Part shown: one piece after another, positions 17,542-26,913 of the stretch | Layout of the letters: each line of letters begins with the position of its first letter | Numbering within the stretch: the stretch's first letter is position 1 | DNA from: Diaphorobacter caeni | Lineage (GTDB): Bacteria > Pseudomonadota > Gammaproteobacteria > Burkholderiales > Burkholderiaceae_C | DNA: 64,000 nucleotides | Direction: 5' to 3' | Assembly (NCBI RefSeq): GCF_015354245.1 | Contig: NZ_JADKYZ010000005.1 | Coordinates: 1 to 64,000, forward strand | Position numbers and translations under genes: made by a program | Notes under the pieces: model-generated | What the model saw: the letters and a program-made list of their open reading frames with translations, nothing else | The model's database searches: none | What the model was told of the DNA's origin: nothing

Positions 17542-18771
17542 ATGAGCCAGATCCCCCGCATCACCGTTCCGCCCACCGCCGGCCTGCCGTTGCGCTGGCG
17601 TGATCTGCGCCCCTGGGGCGACGATGATCTGGAGGCGGCGCTGGCTGCATGGTTGGGCGTGCCCGATGTGCAGCTTGAATGCTCGGGCACATCGGCGCTG
17701 ATGGTGGCGCTGCGCACGCTGCACAAATTGGCACCGTCGCGCAACGAGGTCATCATTCCCGCCTACACCAGCCCGCTGGTGGCGCTGGCGATCTCGCAGT
17801 GCGGGCTGCAGGCGCGGCTGTGCGATCTGAGCGCCGATGCGCTCGACATGGACGACGGGATGCTGCGCGGGCTCTGCAGCGAGCGCACGCTCGCCATCGT
17901 GCCCACGCACCTCGGTGGCCGTGTGGCCGACGTGCGGGTGGCGCTGCACTATGCGCGCATGGTTGGCGCGTTCGTGATCGAGGACGCCGCGCAGGCGTTG
18001 GGTGCGCGCGTGCAGGGCGGTGCGGTGGGCCTGCAGGGCGACATCGGCATCTACAGCCTTGCGGCCAGCACCGTGCTCACCACCTATGAGGGTGGCGTGC
18101 TCGTCGCGCGCGATGCGGACCTGCGCCGGGGCCTTTACGCCATGCACCGGCGCACGATCGGTTTCAGCCTTGGCTGGGAGCTGCTGCGCAGCGCCGAACT
18201 GCTGGGCCACGCGGCGATCTACCGGCCCGCGACGCTTGACTGGGCCTACGGCGCACCGCTGCGCAGAAGCCTTGCGCAGGACGACTGGATCGCCGCCGCA
18301 GGCGATGATTTCGATGCCTTCATTCCGCAGCACACGCTGGGCACATGGCGCAGACGCGTCGGCGTGCGTGCGCTGGCGCGCCTGTCGGATCATTTGCGGC
18401 AGGCCGAGTCACGCGCCGAAGAACGCATCGCGCGGCTCGCCGGGATTCCGGGCGTGGAGGTGGTGCGCGACGTCGCGCCGGATGCTCGCGGCACCTGGCC
18501 CGTGCTGCTGCTGCGCATGCCCGATCGCAGGTCACGCGACGCGCTGATGCGCGCGCACTGGGCATCGGGGCTGGGGCTGTCGCTGCCGTTCGCGCATATC
18601 GTCTCGGACTACGTGCGCTATGCGCCGCTGCTGGGCAGCGCGGTGCTCGACAGCGTGATGATCGCGCGCGACTGGGCGCAGCGTCTGGTCTCGGTGAGCA
18701 ACAGCGAGTGGCTCACCGACGAGAAGTTCGACGCGCTTCTGGGCGCGCTCGATCAGGCCGTTTCGGGATAG
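17542..18771 (+). CDS. DegT/DnrJ/EryC1-like protein lacking the PLP lysine
   Basis: A 409-aa protein with the fold-type I aminotransferase pattern of DegT/StrS proteins. [13 protein letters not shown] binds phosphate in family members, [14 protein letters not shown] follows, and [17 protein letters not shown] holds the aspartate that pairs with the PLP ring nitrogen. In family members the next block reads about SF-x3-K-x2-TTGEGG. Here it reads [15 protein letters not shown], so the Schiff-base lysine is replaced by threonine. The protein may use PMP or PLP non-covalently, as dehydratase relatives with histidine do, or may have lost catalysis. Its 3' end overlaps that of the convergent metH gene by 19 bp. 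The substrate is unknown. Confidence 0.75.
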   Translation: MSQIPRITVPPTAGLPLRWRDLRPWGDDDLEAALAAWLGVPDVQLECSGTSALMVALRTLHKLAPSRNEVIIPAYTSPLVALAISQCGLQARLCDLSADALDMDDGMLRGLCSERTLAIVPTHLGGRVADVRVALHYARMVGAFVIEDAAQALGARVQGGAVGLQGDIGIYSLAASTVLTTYEGGVLVARDADLRRGLYAMHRRTIGFSLGWELLRSAELLGHAAIYRPATLDWAYGAPLRRSLAQDDWIAAAGDDFDAFIPQHTLGTWRRRVGVRALARLSDHLRQAESRAEERIARLAGIPGVEVVRDVAPDARGTWPVLLLRMPDRRSRDALMRAHWASGLGLSLPFAHIVSDYVRYAPLLGSAVLDSVMIARDWAQRLVSVSNSEWLTDEKFDALLGALDQAVSG

Positions 18772-19817
18772 AAGATGCGGCGCGTCTTCGTGCCGTCCAC
18801 CGCCTTGCCGATGGCGGCGATGTGGTCGGGCGTGGTGCCGCAGCAGCCGCCGACGACGTTCACCAGACCTTCGGCAGCGAACTCATGCACCAGGCGCGAG
18901 GTCACGTCCGGCGTTTCGTCAAAGCCGGTGTCGCTCATCGGATTGGGCAGGCCCGCGTTCGGGTAGCAACTGATGAAGGTGTCCGGCGCGGCCTTGTTCA
19001 GCTCCTGGATGTAGGGGCGCATCAGCGTCGCGCCGAGGGCGCAGTTCAGGCCGATGGTCAGCGGGTTGGCGTGACGCACGCTGTGCCAGAAGGCGGTCAC
19101 GGTCTGGCCCGAGAGAATGCGGCCCGAGGCGTCGGTGACGGTGCCGCTGATCATGATGGGCAGCACCTCGCCGGTCGCGTCGAAGGCTTCTTCCACGGCG
19201 AACAGCGCGGCCTTGGCGTTGAGCGTGTCGAAGATGGTCTCGACGAGGATCACGTCCGCCCCGCCTTCGATCAACGCGACGGTCTGCTCGAAGTAGGCTG
19301 CGCGCAGCTGCTCGAAGGTGACGTTGCGTGCGCCCGGGTCGTTCACATCGGGGCTGATGCTCGCGGTCTTGGGCGTGGGGCCGAGGGCGCCGGCCACGTA
19401 ACGCGGCTTGTCGGGGGTGGAGTATTTGTCGCAGGCGGCGCGTGCGAGCTTGGCGGAGGCCAGGTTCATCTCGCGGGCGAGCTCGCCCATGCCGTAGTCG
19501 TCCTGGGCGACGGAGGTGGCGCCGAAGGTGTTGGTTTCGATCAGGTCGGCACCGGCCGCGAGGTATTTTTCGTGGATGTCGCGGATCACGTCGGGACGGG
19601 TGAGCGAGAGCAGTTCGTTGTTGCCCTTGACGTCACGCGGAAAGTCCTTGAAGCGCTCGCCCGCGCCGTCGGGGCCGCTGTAGCCCTCGCCCCGGTACTG
19701 CGCCTCGCCCAGCTTGAAGCGCTGGATCATGGTGCCCATGGCGCCATCAAGAATGGCGATGCGGGTTTCGAGGATCTCGGGGAGCTGTTGGGCGCGGGTG
19801 TAGAGAGGGAGGGTCAT
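18753..19817 (-). CDS. metH: Methionine synthase, homocysteine-binding module (split MetH)
   Basis: Homocysteine S-methyltransferase domain of cobalamin-dependent methionine synthase, 354 aa. It has [11 protein letters not shown] near the N terminus, a zinc-ligand cysteine in GLNCALG, and the paired zinc cysteines in [13 protein letters not shown] near the C terminus. E. coli MetH is about 1227 aa with folate, B12 and reactivation domains. Here the protein ends right after the first module with a normal stop, as in Burkholderiales, where MetH is encoded by two genes. The second part is not adjacent on either side. It overlaps the convergent DegT-like gene at its 3' end. Confidence 0.9.
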   Translation of the reverse strand: MTLPLYTRAQQLPEILETRIAILDGAMGTMIQRFKLGEAQYRGEGYSGPDGAGERFKDFPRDVKGNNELLSLTRPDVIRDIHEKYLAAGADLIETNTFGATSVAQDDYGMGELAREMNLASAKLARAACDKYSTPDKPRYVAGALGPTPKTASISPDVNDPGARNVTFEQLRAAYFEQTVALIEGGADVILVETIFDTLNAKAALFAVEEAFDATGEVLPIMISGTVTDASGRILSGQTVTAFWHSVRHANPLTIGLNCALGATLMRPYIQELNKAAPDTFISCYPNAGLPNPMSDTGFDETPDVTSRLVHEFAAEGLVNVVGGCCGTTPDHIAAIGKAVDGTKTRRIFYPETA

Positions 19818-19970
19818 GCCTCGATTGTAGAAAAACAAAACACTCGTCAGGCCGGATACTCCGGGTGCCCTTGCATTGACGAGGAAATTGCACTGTTCAT
19901 TTCAGGTCTTGTACGTCTGATGCGTGGAAGTGGAGTGGTTCGGACAAGCCGTTGGGGGGGCATGAGTGTT

Positions 19971-22900
19971 TCAAAAAGGCTTGCAGAAGTCCTTGGCCAG
20001 ATGTTTGGAGTTACTCAGGCTGATTTCTGAGATCCTGATCGCTTCCTGGACGAGATCCTGACAAGCTTTGTTTTTCAGTTTCTTAAGGCAGGCGAGCCCT
20101 GCATCGTAGGCTTTGATTTCACTGATGTATCGCAAGCAGGCGTTCGCGAAACCGATCTGCGCATTTGCAGGTATACCTTTGCACAACTCGCCGGTATTTT
20201 TGTAGAGCGTGTTCAGGTCCTGCACGTGTTGCTTCTCGTGTACTTCAATGCAGTTGATAACTCCACATGTGGCAGCATCCTTGACAGCGGCCTGTCTGGC
20301 ACTTACTTGCACCTTCATGCCGCCATTGCCGTCGCACACGACGGTGTTGACTTCAGGCGCTGGAGGGCCGTATTTGGCGAAAGCTTCCCTCAGGCCCAGT
20401 GGATCGATGTTGCGTAGGGGATTGTTGCCCGCGTAGGCGTACATGTGGATGCCGCCCATGAAGCCCAATGGGTCCTGAGTGATGTAGCGAGCGAGGTGGG
20501 TGTCATAGAAGCGATGGCGGTTGTAGTGCAATCCCGATTCCTCGTCCCATTGCTGGCCTTGAAAACGGATGGACTGGTGCAGATTCTCCGGGTTGTGTTC
20601 GCCAAGCGTGGCGCCAAAGGGATCGAGTTCGATAGACCAACTGACTTGGGCTGACTCGTTGATGAGCGCTTCGGGCGTACCCAGATGATCACAGTGATAC
20701 AGGTGCAGCGTGCGTTCCGTTGAGCGGTCGGCGTTCTTGCCGTCGCCGGCAAGCAACCAGCGACTCAGCGCACCTGGATCGATGCGGGCGTGTTGGAGCC
20801 AGACATCGCTTTCTCTGGTGGCCTTCCCGGAGCGGAGATTCTTCTCAACCTGCGCCAATTTGGCATGTTGCGTTGCATCGAGTTGGGCGCCGGATTGTTC
20901 CTCTATGAAGTGCGCCAGGGTTTGAAGGGGGGCCGTGGGGCTCGACTCGATGCGGATCAACGGAACATGTCGCGCGGGCTCATAAAGCGTATGAATGCAT
21001 TGGTCGTCCGTTTGAGTGCGTACCAGGCGGTCTCCGTCCCAACCGAAATAGGTGGTGATGACGCCTTCTCCGGTCAGATTCCCCTGTGCGTCAGCCTGCA
21101 GGGTCTGTTTGGCAACGCGACGACCCGCCGGATCGTAGAAATAGTTGGCACCGCGCGTGCATGCGTCCGACTCGAACTCATAACGGATCAGGCGGTGGAA
21201 GCAGTCATAGACATAGTGATGCTGTTCGTTGCCTGATATCCGCTGCTTGTGAACGACGTTGCCCCATGTGTCGTAACCGTAGCGATAGTCGTCATCAACG
21301 AGAATCCGGTTGCTTGTCCATTGCCGGTGGTTCGAAGCGTGTGTCGGGCTTTTCGCATCTCCGAGCAAATTGAAGTTCCGATCCTGAAATCGCTGCAGCG
21401 CGACTTCTTCCCATGGCGTCGTTTCCGCAGATGCCTGAAGGCCGGCGCGCAGTTGATTGCCCGCGGCGTCGAACCGGTAGTCGATGTTCCCGAAGTGAGG
21501 GTGAGACATGCGTGCGATGCGGCCTGCCTTGTCGTAGGCGTATCGCCTGCTTCCCTGAGCCGTGTGTATCGCGGTGAGCTGCCCCATCGCGTCATATTCA
21601 TGCTGGCGATCAATGGCCTGTGCCAGCGCGCGACGCAACGACGGATAGTCCACGCTCACGTCTTCGTTGGCCCATGCGCCACGGACCTGGACATGCTGGA
21701 GCTGCGACAGCGCGTCGTAGCTGCTCGCGATGGTGGTTCCGGCAAAACGACGCTCCGTTTCGCGGTGCAGCTTGTCGCGTTCAAAGTCCACCAGCGTCGC
21801 GCCGTCGAGCATCACGCCATGCAGATGCCCGGCACCGTACGTTTGCCAGAGCACGGGGGGTAGTCCCTCGTATCGGGTTTGTGTCTCCGAGCCGAGGGCA
21901 TCGTAATCATGCTCGACCTGATACTGCCAGAGCGTTTCTCCCGTTGCAGAGGCGATGATCTGGCGCTCCTTGAGCACCCGCCCGAGTGGATCACGATCCA
22001 ACTGCATTGCAGTCGTGATGCCGTGGAACTCGGTGGCCTGGCGCACTTCGCCGAGGTGCCCCGACTCGCTGTAGCGCAATGTCTCCATGAGGACGAATTC
22101 CGTCCCTTTGCGTGGGTCGAGAACGTGTCTGGTCACCAAGCGTCCATCGGAGTCGTATTCGTAGCGTGTACGAAGGCCGGCATCGTCAGACTCAACGAGA
22201 TGACCTGATGCGTCGTATGAGAAGCGCTGTGTGCGCCCATCAAAGCCCGTCTGGCTGATGCGCCTGTCCATCACGTCGTATTCGAGCGAGGCCCGCGCCC
22301 CGTTTTCGTTGATCAGATGGCTGATTCGTCCAACGGCGTCATATTGGAATGCCTGAGTGCTTCCGCCTTCGTGCTGAGCCAACAGCCGTCCGTGCTCGTC
22401 GTAGTCAAACCGAGCGAATGAACCGTCGGGTGAGCCGATCTCCAGAAGATCACCGGCCTCGCTGAAGCGGTATCGCGTGATCTGATGCGCGGCATTCGTG
22501 TGGACGCATACGCGGCCCTGACCATCCAGCTCGTAGGCATCGAAGGTGCCTTCTTCCCCCTCGGTGCGTATCAGCTGTCCGAAGGCATCATAGAAATAAC
22601 GGGTCTGGCTGCCGCTGCAGTCGGTCCGCCGGATGAGCTGCTGGCTGGAGTTCCATTCATAGTGCACGCGCCCCCCTTTGGGGTCTTCGACGCTCGTTGG
22701 GTTCTCGCTGCTGGCGTCCTTGTAGTGGTAGCGCGTGGTGTGACCCAGGACATCTGTCGAGGCGCCGAGGCGGCCCAGCGCATCGTATTCCATGCTCGTC
22801 ACCGTGCCGCGTGAACTGTGACGCCGGATTTCCAGTCCTCGCGCATCGTAGTCGGTGCGAATCAACTCCCCGTCTGACAGCGTCATCGAGAGCACGTCGC

Positions 22901-24188
22901 CCGTCACGACATCGATGTCATACCGCGTCTCGCGCCCGGCTGCATCGATGCTGGCCACCAGACGGCCATTGGCATCGAACCTGCTGTGCAAGGACGTGCC
23001 ATCGCGTTGCTCGAGCCTCACCACCCGGCGCAGTCCTCCCTGCCCCTCGAAATGGTAGACGCGCTTTCTGCCGAGCTGATCGACGACGGTGGTCGATCGC
23101 TCATCGTACGAAAGCGCCTGCTCCAACGTCCCGGCACGGTGCTGTTCGACGACACGCCCCGCAGCGTCGTAAACATACGATGTCTCTGGTCGCCCGGCAT
23201 GGGTTTGAGCCACCATTCGGCCCCGCTGTTGGGGGTGATAGCGAAAGCTGCGTCGCAAGCGGGCGTCTCGTCCATACACGGCCGCGAGTTCGCCCCGTGC
23301 GGAATATTCGTATCGGACCAGCGGTACGGAAGGCGCTGAAACCGCGCCGGATTCGCCTGAGCGATGGTGGCTGACCAGGTGAATCGCCGCAAGCCGCAGA
23401 CCTGGGTCTGGACCCCACCCCTGTCGTCCATCGTCGGCGAGGTGGCGCATGTCCACGTACTCGAGGCGGAACTCGCGTTGTGATCCGTCCTTGACGCGCT
23501 CTATGTGTCCGGTCTGTGGGTTCCGCTCAATGGTTTGTGTGCGCCCAAACCGATCAGCCATTCCCGACAGCATCAGGCGAGTGGCTGCAACGCCGCCCCC
23601 AAGCGCTGCAGCGGGGGCGAAAATCCACCAGGGTCCCAAGGGGTCGTTGGCGAGAAAGACGTGATCAGCGCACCTTCGAAGTCCCGCGTCCAGCGCCAGC
23701 CATGCAGCCTCCAGCCGCTGGGCCGGATCGCTCCACGTCGGGAGTTGTTCGTGACCACCGCGCACAAGCCATATGCCTTCGCTGGGACTGAATGCCGTCT
23801 CTCCCGGAGCCAGAGCATCGAAAGCGATGGATCGCCCCTTGCCGTCCGCAAGCGAGAGTTGCTCCGGTGTCTGGAGCAGTGACATCTCATGCGGAAGCCA
23901 CCAGCCAGGCCCCAGCAAACCTACGGGCGCGGGCGCGGCCGTCTGATAGCTGGAATAGTTGCGGGACACCAAGAACGACAGGGGTCCCGGCAACTGAAGG
24001 TCCACTTCTGCGCTCTGTACCTTGGCACCCAGAATCGGATTGATCGGGTTGCCTTCCGTGACGCCACCGGGGCAGACCGAGCAGGCGACGCCGCCGGAGC
24101 TTCCGATCAAGACAGTGAGGGAGCCTTGAACGATCGGCCCACCATACAACGTTGCGTCCGTTTGTCGTGCTGCTGGGAGCCCGGTCAT
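19971..24188 (-). CDS. PAAR-RHS polymorphic toxin with cysteine-rich HExxH C-terminal domain
   Basis: A 1405-aa RHS effector. Residues 1-35 (GLPAARQTDATLYGG...VLIGSSGG) are PAAR-like, the tip module that loads effectors onto a type VI secretion spike. DUF6531 follows at about 45-120, then many YD repeats (such as YDALGRLGASTD) to about residue 950. The RHS core ends at DPLGFMGGIHMYAYAGNN and NIDPLGL, near residue 1266. The last 139 aa are the variable tip. It contains HEKQH (residues 1317-1321), a zinc-metalloprotease HExxH signature with SEIKAYDAG downstream, plus eight cysteines. GC in the tip is about 51% on two counted lines, lower than the flanks. No immunity gene follows within 153 bp. 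AGGAGG precedes the ATG. Confidence 0.9.
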   Translation of the reverse strand: MTGLPAARQTDATLYGGPIVQGSLTVLIGSSGGVACSVCPGGVTEGNPINPILGAKVQSAEVDLQLPGPLSFLVSRNYSSYQTAAPAPVGLLGPGWWLPHEMSLLQTPEQLSLADGKGRSIAFDALAPGETAFSPSEGIWLVRGGHEQLPTWSDPAQRLEAAWLALDAGLRRCADHVFLANDPLGPWWIFAPAAALGGGVAATRLMLSGMADRFGRTQTIERNPQTGHIERVKDGSQREFRLEYVDMRHLADDGRQGWGPDPGLRLAAIHLVSHHRSGESGAVSAPSVPLVRYEYSARGELAAVYGRDARLRRSFRYHPQQRGRMVAQTHAGRPETSYVYDAAGRVVEQHRAGTLEQALSYDERSTTVVDQLGRKRVYHFEGQGGLRRVVRLEQRDGTSLHSRFDANGRLVASIDAAGRETRYDIDVVTGDVLSMTLSDGELIRTDYDARGLEIRRHSSRGTVTSMEYDALGRLGASTDVLGHTTRYHYKDASSENPTSVEDPKGGRVHYEWNSSQQLIRRTDCSGSQTRYFYDAFGQLIRTEGEEGTFDAYELDGQGRVCVHTNAAHQITRYRFSEAGDLLEIGSPDGSFARFDYDEHGRLLAQHEGGSTQAFQYDAVGRISHLINENGARASLEYDVMDRRISQTGFDGRTQRFSYDASGHLVESDDAGLRTRYEYDSDGRLVTRHVLDPRKGTEFVLMETLRYSESGHLGEVRQATEFHGITTAMQLDRDPLGRVLKERQIIASATGETLWQYQVEHDYDALGSETQTRYEGLPPVLWQTYGAGHLHGVMLDGATLVDFERDKLHRETERRFAGTTIASSYDALSQLQHVQVRGAWANEDVSVDYPSLRRALAQAIDRQHEYDAMGQLTAIHTAQGSRRYAYDKAGRIARMSHPHFGNIDYRFDAAGNQLRAGLQASAETTPWEEVALQRFQDRNFNLLGDAKSPTHASNHRQWTSNRILVDDDYRYGYDTWGNVVHKQRISGNEQHHYVYDCFHRLIRYEFESDACTRGANYFYDPAGRRVAKQTLQADAQGNLTGEGVITTYFGWDGDRLVRTQTDDQCIHTLYEPARHVPLIRIESSPTAPLQTLAHFIEEQSGAQLDATQHAKLAQVEKNLRSGKATRESDVWLQHARIDPGALSRWLLAGDGKNADRSTERTLHLYHCDHLGTPEALINESAQVSWSIELDPFGATLGEHNPENLHQSIRFQGQQWDEESGLHYNRHRFYDTHLARYITQDPLGFMGGIHMYAYAGNNPLRNIDPLGLREAFAKYGPPAPEVNTVVCDGNGGMKVQVSARQAAVKDAATCGVINCIEVHEKQHVQDLNTLYKNTGELCKGIPANAQIGFANACLRYISEIKAYDAGLACLKKLKNKACQDLVQEAIRISEISLSNSKHLAKDFCKPF

Positions 24189-24500
24189 GACAATGCCTCC
24201 TTGTTGATTTACTTCCGGAGAATCATTTCATAAGGTAATTGAAATTACTGTTTCAATTTATAAAATCTATAAAAAGAGCGAGGAGCGCCTCCAGTCTGCC
24301 GTGGCGAATGGATTGCCGGCAGGCTGCAGGTCGATGTGTTAGGTGGAGAAATCGAGAGTCCAGGGCGGTTGCCCATGTTGGGCACCCCGGAGGCTCTGTC
24401 AGTCAGAGGAGTGGTCCAGCACAGGCGGCGCTGTGCTTCGATCGGTTGTGACGGGGCGTGCTCGGCATCGCCCTGGCGGGCGATGCGCTTTGTCGCTTGT
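24189..24500. other. Intergenic region upstream of the RHS gene
   Basis: No gene is seen. The RHS-proximal part is AT-rich and contains the inverted repeat AATTGAAA-N6-TTTCAATT (24237-24258), a possible operator or promoter-region hairpin. Towards the Bug gene, GCATCGCCC / GGGCGATGC (24465-24486) forms a hairpin that may end the minus-strand operon, though it has no clear U tract. Confidence 0.5.
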
Positions 24501-25478
24501 TTATTTGACTTCCACGCCCATCGACTTGAGCGCCTCGCGTTCGCCGTTGAAGGTTTCGGTGGCGTATTTGGTGTAGTCGGCGGCGTTCATGTAGAGCGCG
24601 GACATGCCGAGTTTCTTCAGGCCGGCCTGATACTCAGGGTCGTTGTAGGCGTCGCGGAAGGCGGTTTCGAGCTTTTTCACGACGGCCGGGTCCATGCCCT
24701 TGGGTCCTGCGATGCCCATGGGGGAGGTGTGGACGATGTTGTAGCCCTGTTCCTTGAGCGTGGGGACGTTGGGCAGGTCGGGGGAGCGCACGTCGCCCAG
24801 CGAGGCGAGCACGCGGATCTTGCCGGTGTTCACGTAGGGGAGGATGGAACTCGAGCTGACCACGGCCTGGATGTGGTTGCCGAGCAGGGCCGAGATGGCG
24901 TCCGCGTCGCCCTTGAAGGGCACGTGCGTCCAGTCGGCCTTGGCCTTCACGCCGAGCTGGGCCATGCCGATGTGCTGGCTGCTGTTGGCGCCGGGCGTGC
25001 CGTAGGAGACGGCTCCGTTGCTCTTCTTGGCGTGGGCGACGAGGTCGCTCACGTTCGTCCACGGTGAATTGGAGTTGACGGCGATGTAGTAGTTGAAGCC
25101 GGAGATCACCGAGATGTAGGTGAAGTCCTTGAGCGGGTTGAACTGCGCGCCGGTGATGTGCGGCATGCGGAACGTGCCGATGGGCAGCATGGTGAGCGAG
25201 TAGCCGGCCGGGTCGGCAGAGAGCATCTGCACGCCGCCCAGGGTGCCGTTGGCGCCGGTCTTGTTCTCGATGATGACCGGTTGGCCGAGGCGCTTGCCGG
25301 CCTGTTCAGCGAACATGCGGCCCATGATGTCGGTGACGCCGCCTGCGGTGTAGGGCACGATGAGCTTGACTGGCGCGTTGGGGAAGTGGGCCGCGTTGCC
25401 GCCTTGGGCTGCGGCGGGGACGGCTGCCGTGATGAGGCCGATGGCGGTGAGCGCGGTGGCGAACAGTTGCTTCTTCAT
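24501..25478 (-). CDS. Bug-family tripartite tricarboxylate transporter substrate-binding protein
   Basis: A 325-aa periplasmic solute receptor of the Bug/TctC family. The signal peptide is MKKQLFATALTAIGLITAAVPAAAQG. The family hallmark VKLIVPYTAGGVTDIMGR is present, with IIENKTGANGTLGG and YSLTMLPIG after it. Such receptors bind organic acids and feed TctA/TctB permeases or act in signalling. No permease genes are adjacent. It is the last gene of an operon with fahA and an SDR, so the ligand may be an aromatic-derived or keto acid (inference). The ATG at 25478 has GGAGACCC upstream; the longer frame lacks a signal peptide. Confidence 0.88.
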   Translation of the reverse strand: MKKQLFATALTAIGLITAAVPAAAQGGNAAHFPNAPVKLIVPYTAGGVTDIMGRMFAEQAGKRLGQPVIIENKTGANGTLGGVQMLSADPAGYSLTMLPIGTFRMPHITGAQFNPLKDFTYISVISGFNYYIAVNSNSPWTNVSDLVAHAKKSNGAVSYGTPGANSSQHIGMAQLGVKAKADWTHVPFKGDADAISALLGNHIQAVVSSSSILPYVNTGKIRVLASLGDVRSPDLPNVPTLKEQGYNIVHTSPMGIAGPKGMDPAVVKKLETAFRDAYNDPEYQAGLKKLGMSALYMNAADYTKYATETFNGEREALKSMGVEVK

Positions 25479-25530
25479 GATGGTGGGTCTCCTCGGTTTC
25501 TGGATTCGGATGGTTGGGGGGCTGGTTGGA

Positions 25531-26877
25531 TCAGTCTTGCACGCGGCCACGGCATTCGCCGAGGCCGATGCGGGCATGGCCTTCGCGTTCGCACCAGCCG
25601 CGCAGGATGATCTCGTCACCGTCAAGCAGGAAGGTGCGGCTCTCGCCGCTGGCGAGTTCCACCGCGCGCTTGCCGCCTTCGGTGATTTCGAGCAGTGCGC
25701 CAAAGCCGCCCTGCATGGGGGTCGAGATGGTGCCCGAGCCGAGCAGGTCGCCGGGGCGCGCGTTGCAGCCGCCCACGGTTTGCTGGGTCAGCATCTGTGC
25801 GGGCGTCCACCAGAGATGGCTGGAGTCGCCGATGGACAGGCGATGCGGGGCGAGGCCCTGCTCGCGCATCTTCGCGGTGGACAGCAGCACTTCCAGCTGG
25901 ATGACGAGGCCGCCGCATTGTTGATCGTGCGCGTTGCTCAGGTAGGCCAGCGGGGCGGGGTCGCCCTCGGCGCGCGCCATCACCGGGCCGCGGAAGGGCG
26001 CGAGCGCCTCCTGCGTGATGACCCAGGGCGAGACGGTGGACATGAAGTTCTTGCCGGTGAAGGGGCCGAGCGGCTGGTATTCCCAGGCCTGCAGGTCGCG
26101 CGCGGACCAGTCGTTGAACAGGCCAAAGCCCGCGATGTGTGCGCTGGCCTCGGCCACCGGAATCTGTTCACCGAGCGCGTTGCCGGCGCCCACCCAGATG
26201 GCGAGTTCGAGCTCGTAGTCGAGGCGCTCGCTCGGGCCGTATTCGGGCACGGGGCCGTCCGGCGTGTCGCGGCGGATCTGGCCGCTCGGGCGCTTGAGCA
26301 CCGTGCCTGAGGGCCGGATGCTGGAGCTGCGGCCGTGGTAGGCGATGGGCACGTGCTTGTAGTTGGGCAGCAGCGGGTTGTCGGGGCGAAAGAACTTGCC
26401 CGCGTTGGTCGCGTGATGGATGCCTGCGTAGAAGTCGGAATAGTCGCCCACGGTGGCGGGCAGCAGCATGCGGCAGGCGTCCTGCGGGCGCAGCAGCTGG
26501 CGGCTGACGGCGCTGGCCTGTCTGCCGGACTGGGTGTCGGCCTGCAGCAGATCGGAGAGCGCGGCGCGCAGCAGTCCACGCTGTGTGGCGGACAGGGCCA
26601 TCCAGGCGTTCAGCGTGTCGCCGTGCAGCGCTGCTTCCGTGGTGGCGTCGAGCGATGCCAGCAGACCGCTTTCGAGCGTGGCGGCGAGGTCCAGCACCTC
26701 GTTGCCGATGGCCACGCCGATGCGCGCGCCCTCGCCTGCGTCGAACACGCCCATGGGCAGGTTCTGGATCGGAAACTGCGGATGGCCATTGGCGGACATC
26801 ACCCAGCTCTGGAGTGCGGTGTCGTGCGTCTCGTCAATGGCGGGCAGGGCGGAGAGCGGCTGCGTGGTCGTCGTCAT
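25531..26877 (-). CDS. fahA: Fumarylacetoacetase
   Basis: Hydrolyses 4-fumarylacetoacetate to fumarate and acetoacetate, the last step of the homogentisate (tyrosine/phenylalanine) pathway. The 448-aa protein has the N-terminal SH3-like domain (about 20-130) and the catalytic FAH fold. Active-site and metal-site stretches are visible: DFYAGIHHATNAGKFFRPDN, YELELAIWVGAGNALG and FGLFNDWSARDLQAWEYQPLG. Homogentisate dioxygenase and maleylacetoacetate isomerase are not in the window. It lies between the SDR gene (36 bp upstream) and the Bug gene (52 bp downstream). Confidence 0.92.
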   Translation of the reverse strand: MTTTTQPLSALPAIDETHDTALQSWVMSANGHPQFPIQNLPMGVFDAGEGARIGVAIGNEVLDLAATLESGLLASLDATTEAALHGDTLNAWMALSATQRGLLRAALSDLLQADTQSGRQASAVSRQLLRPQDACRMLLPATVGDYSDFYAGIHHATNAGKFFRPDNPLLPNYKHVPIAYHGRSSSIRPSGTVLKRPSGQIRRDTPDGPVPEYGPSERLDYELELAIWVGAGNALGEQIPVAEASAHIAGFGLFNDWSARDLQAWEYQPLGPFTGKNFMSTVSPWVITQEALAPFRGPVMARAEGDPAPLAYLSNAHDQQCGGLVIQLEVLLSTAKMREQGLAPHRLSIGDSSHLWWTPAQMLTQQTVGGCNARPGDLLGSGTISTPMQGGFGALLEITEGGKRAVELASGESRTFLLDGDEIILRGWCEREGHARIGLGECRGRVQD

Positions 26878-26913
26878 GTCTCTTGGAGTACTTGAAAAGG
26901 AATGCTGGACGGA

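Noticed and set aside
17410-18393. Upstream extension of the aidB reading frame
   Set aside because: AidB homology begins at MSTTNARTD; the extension is antisense to the DegT-like gene.
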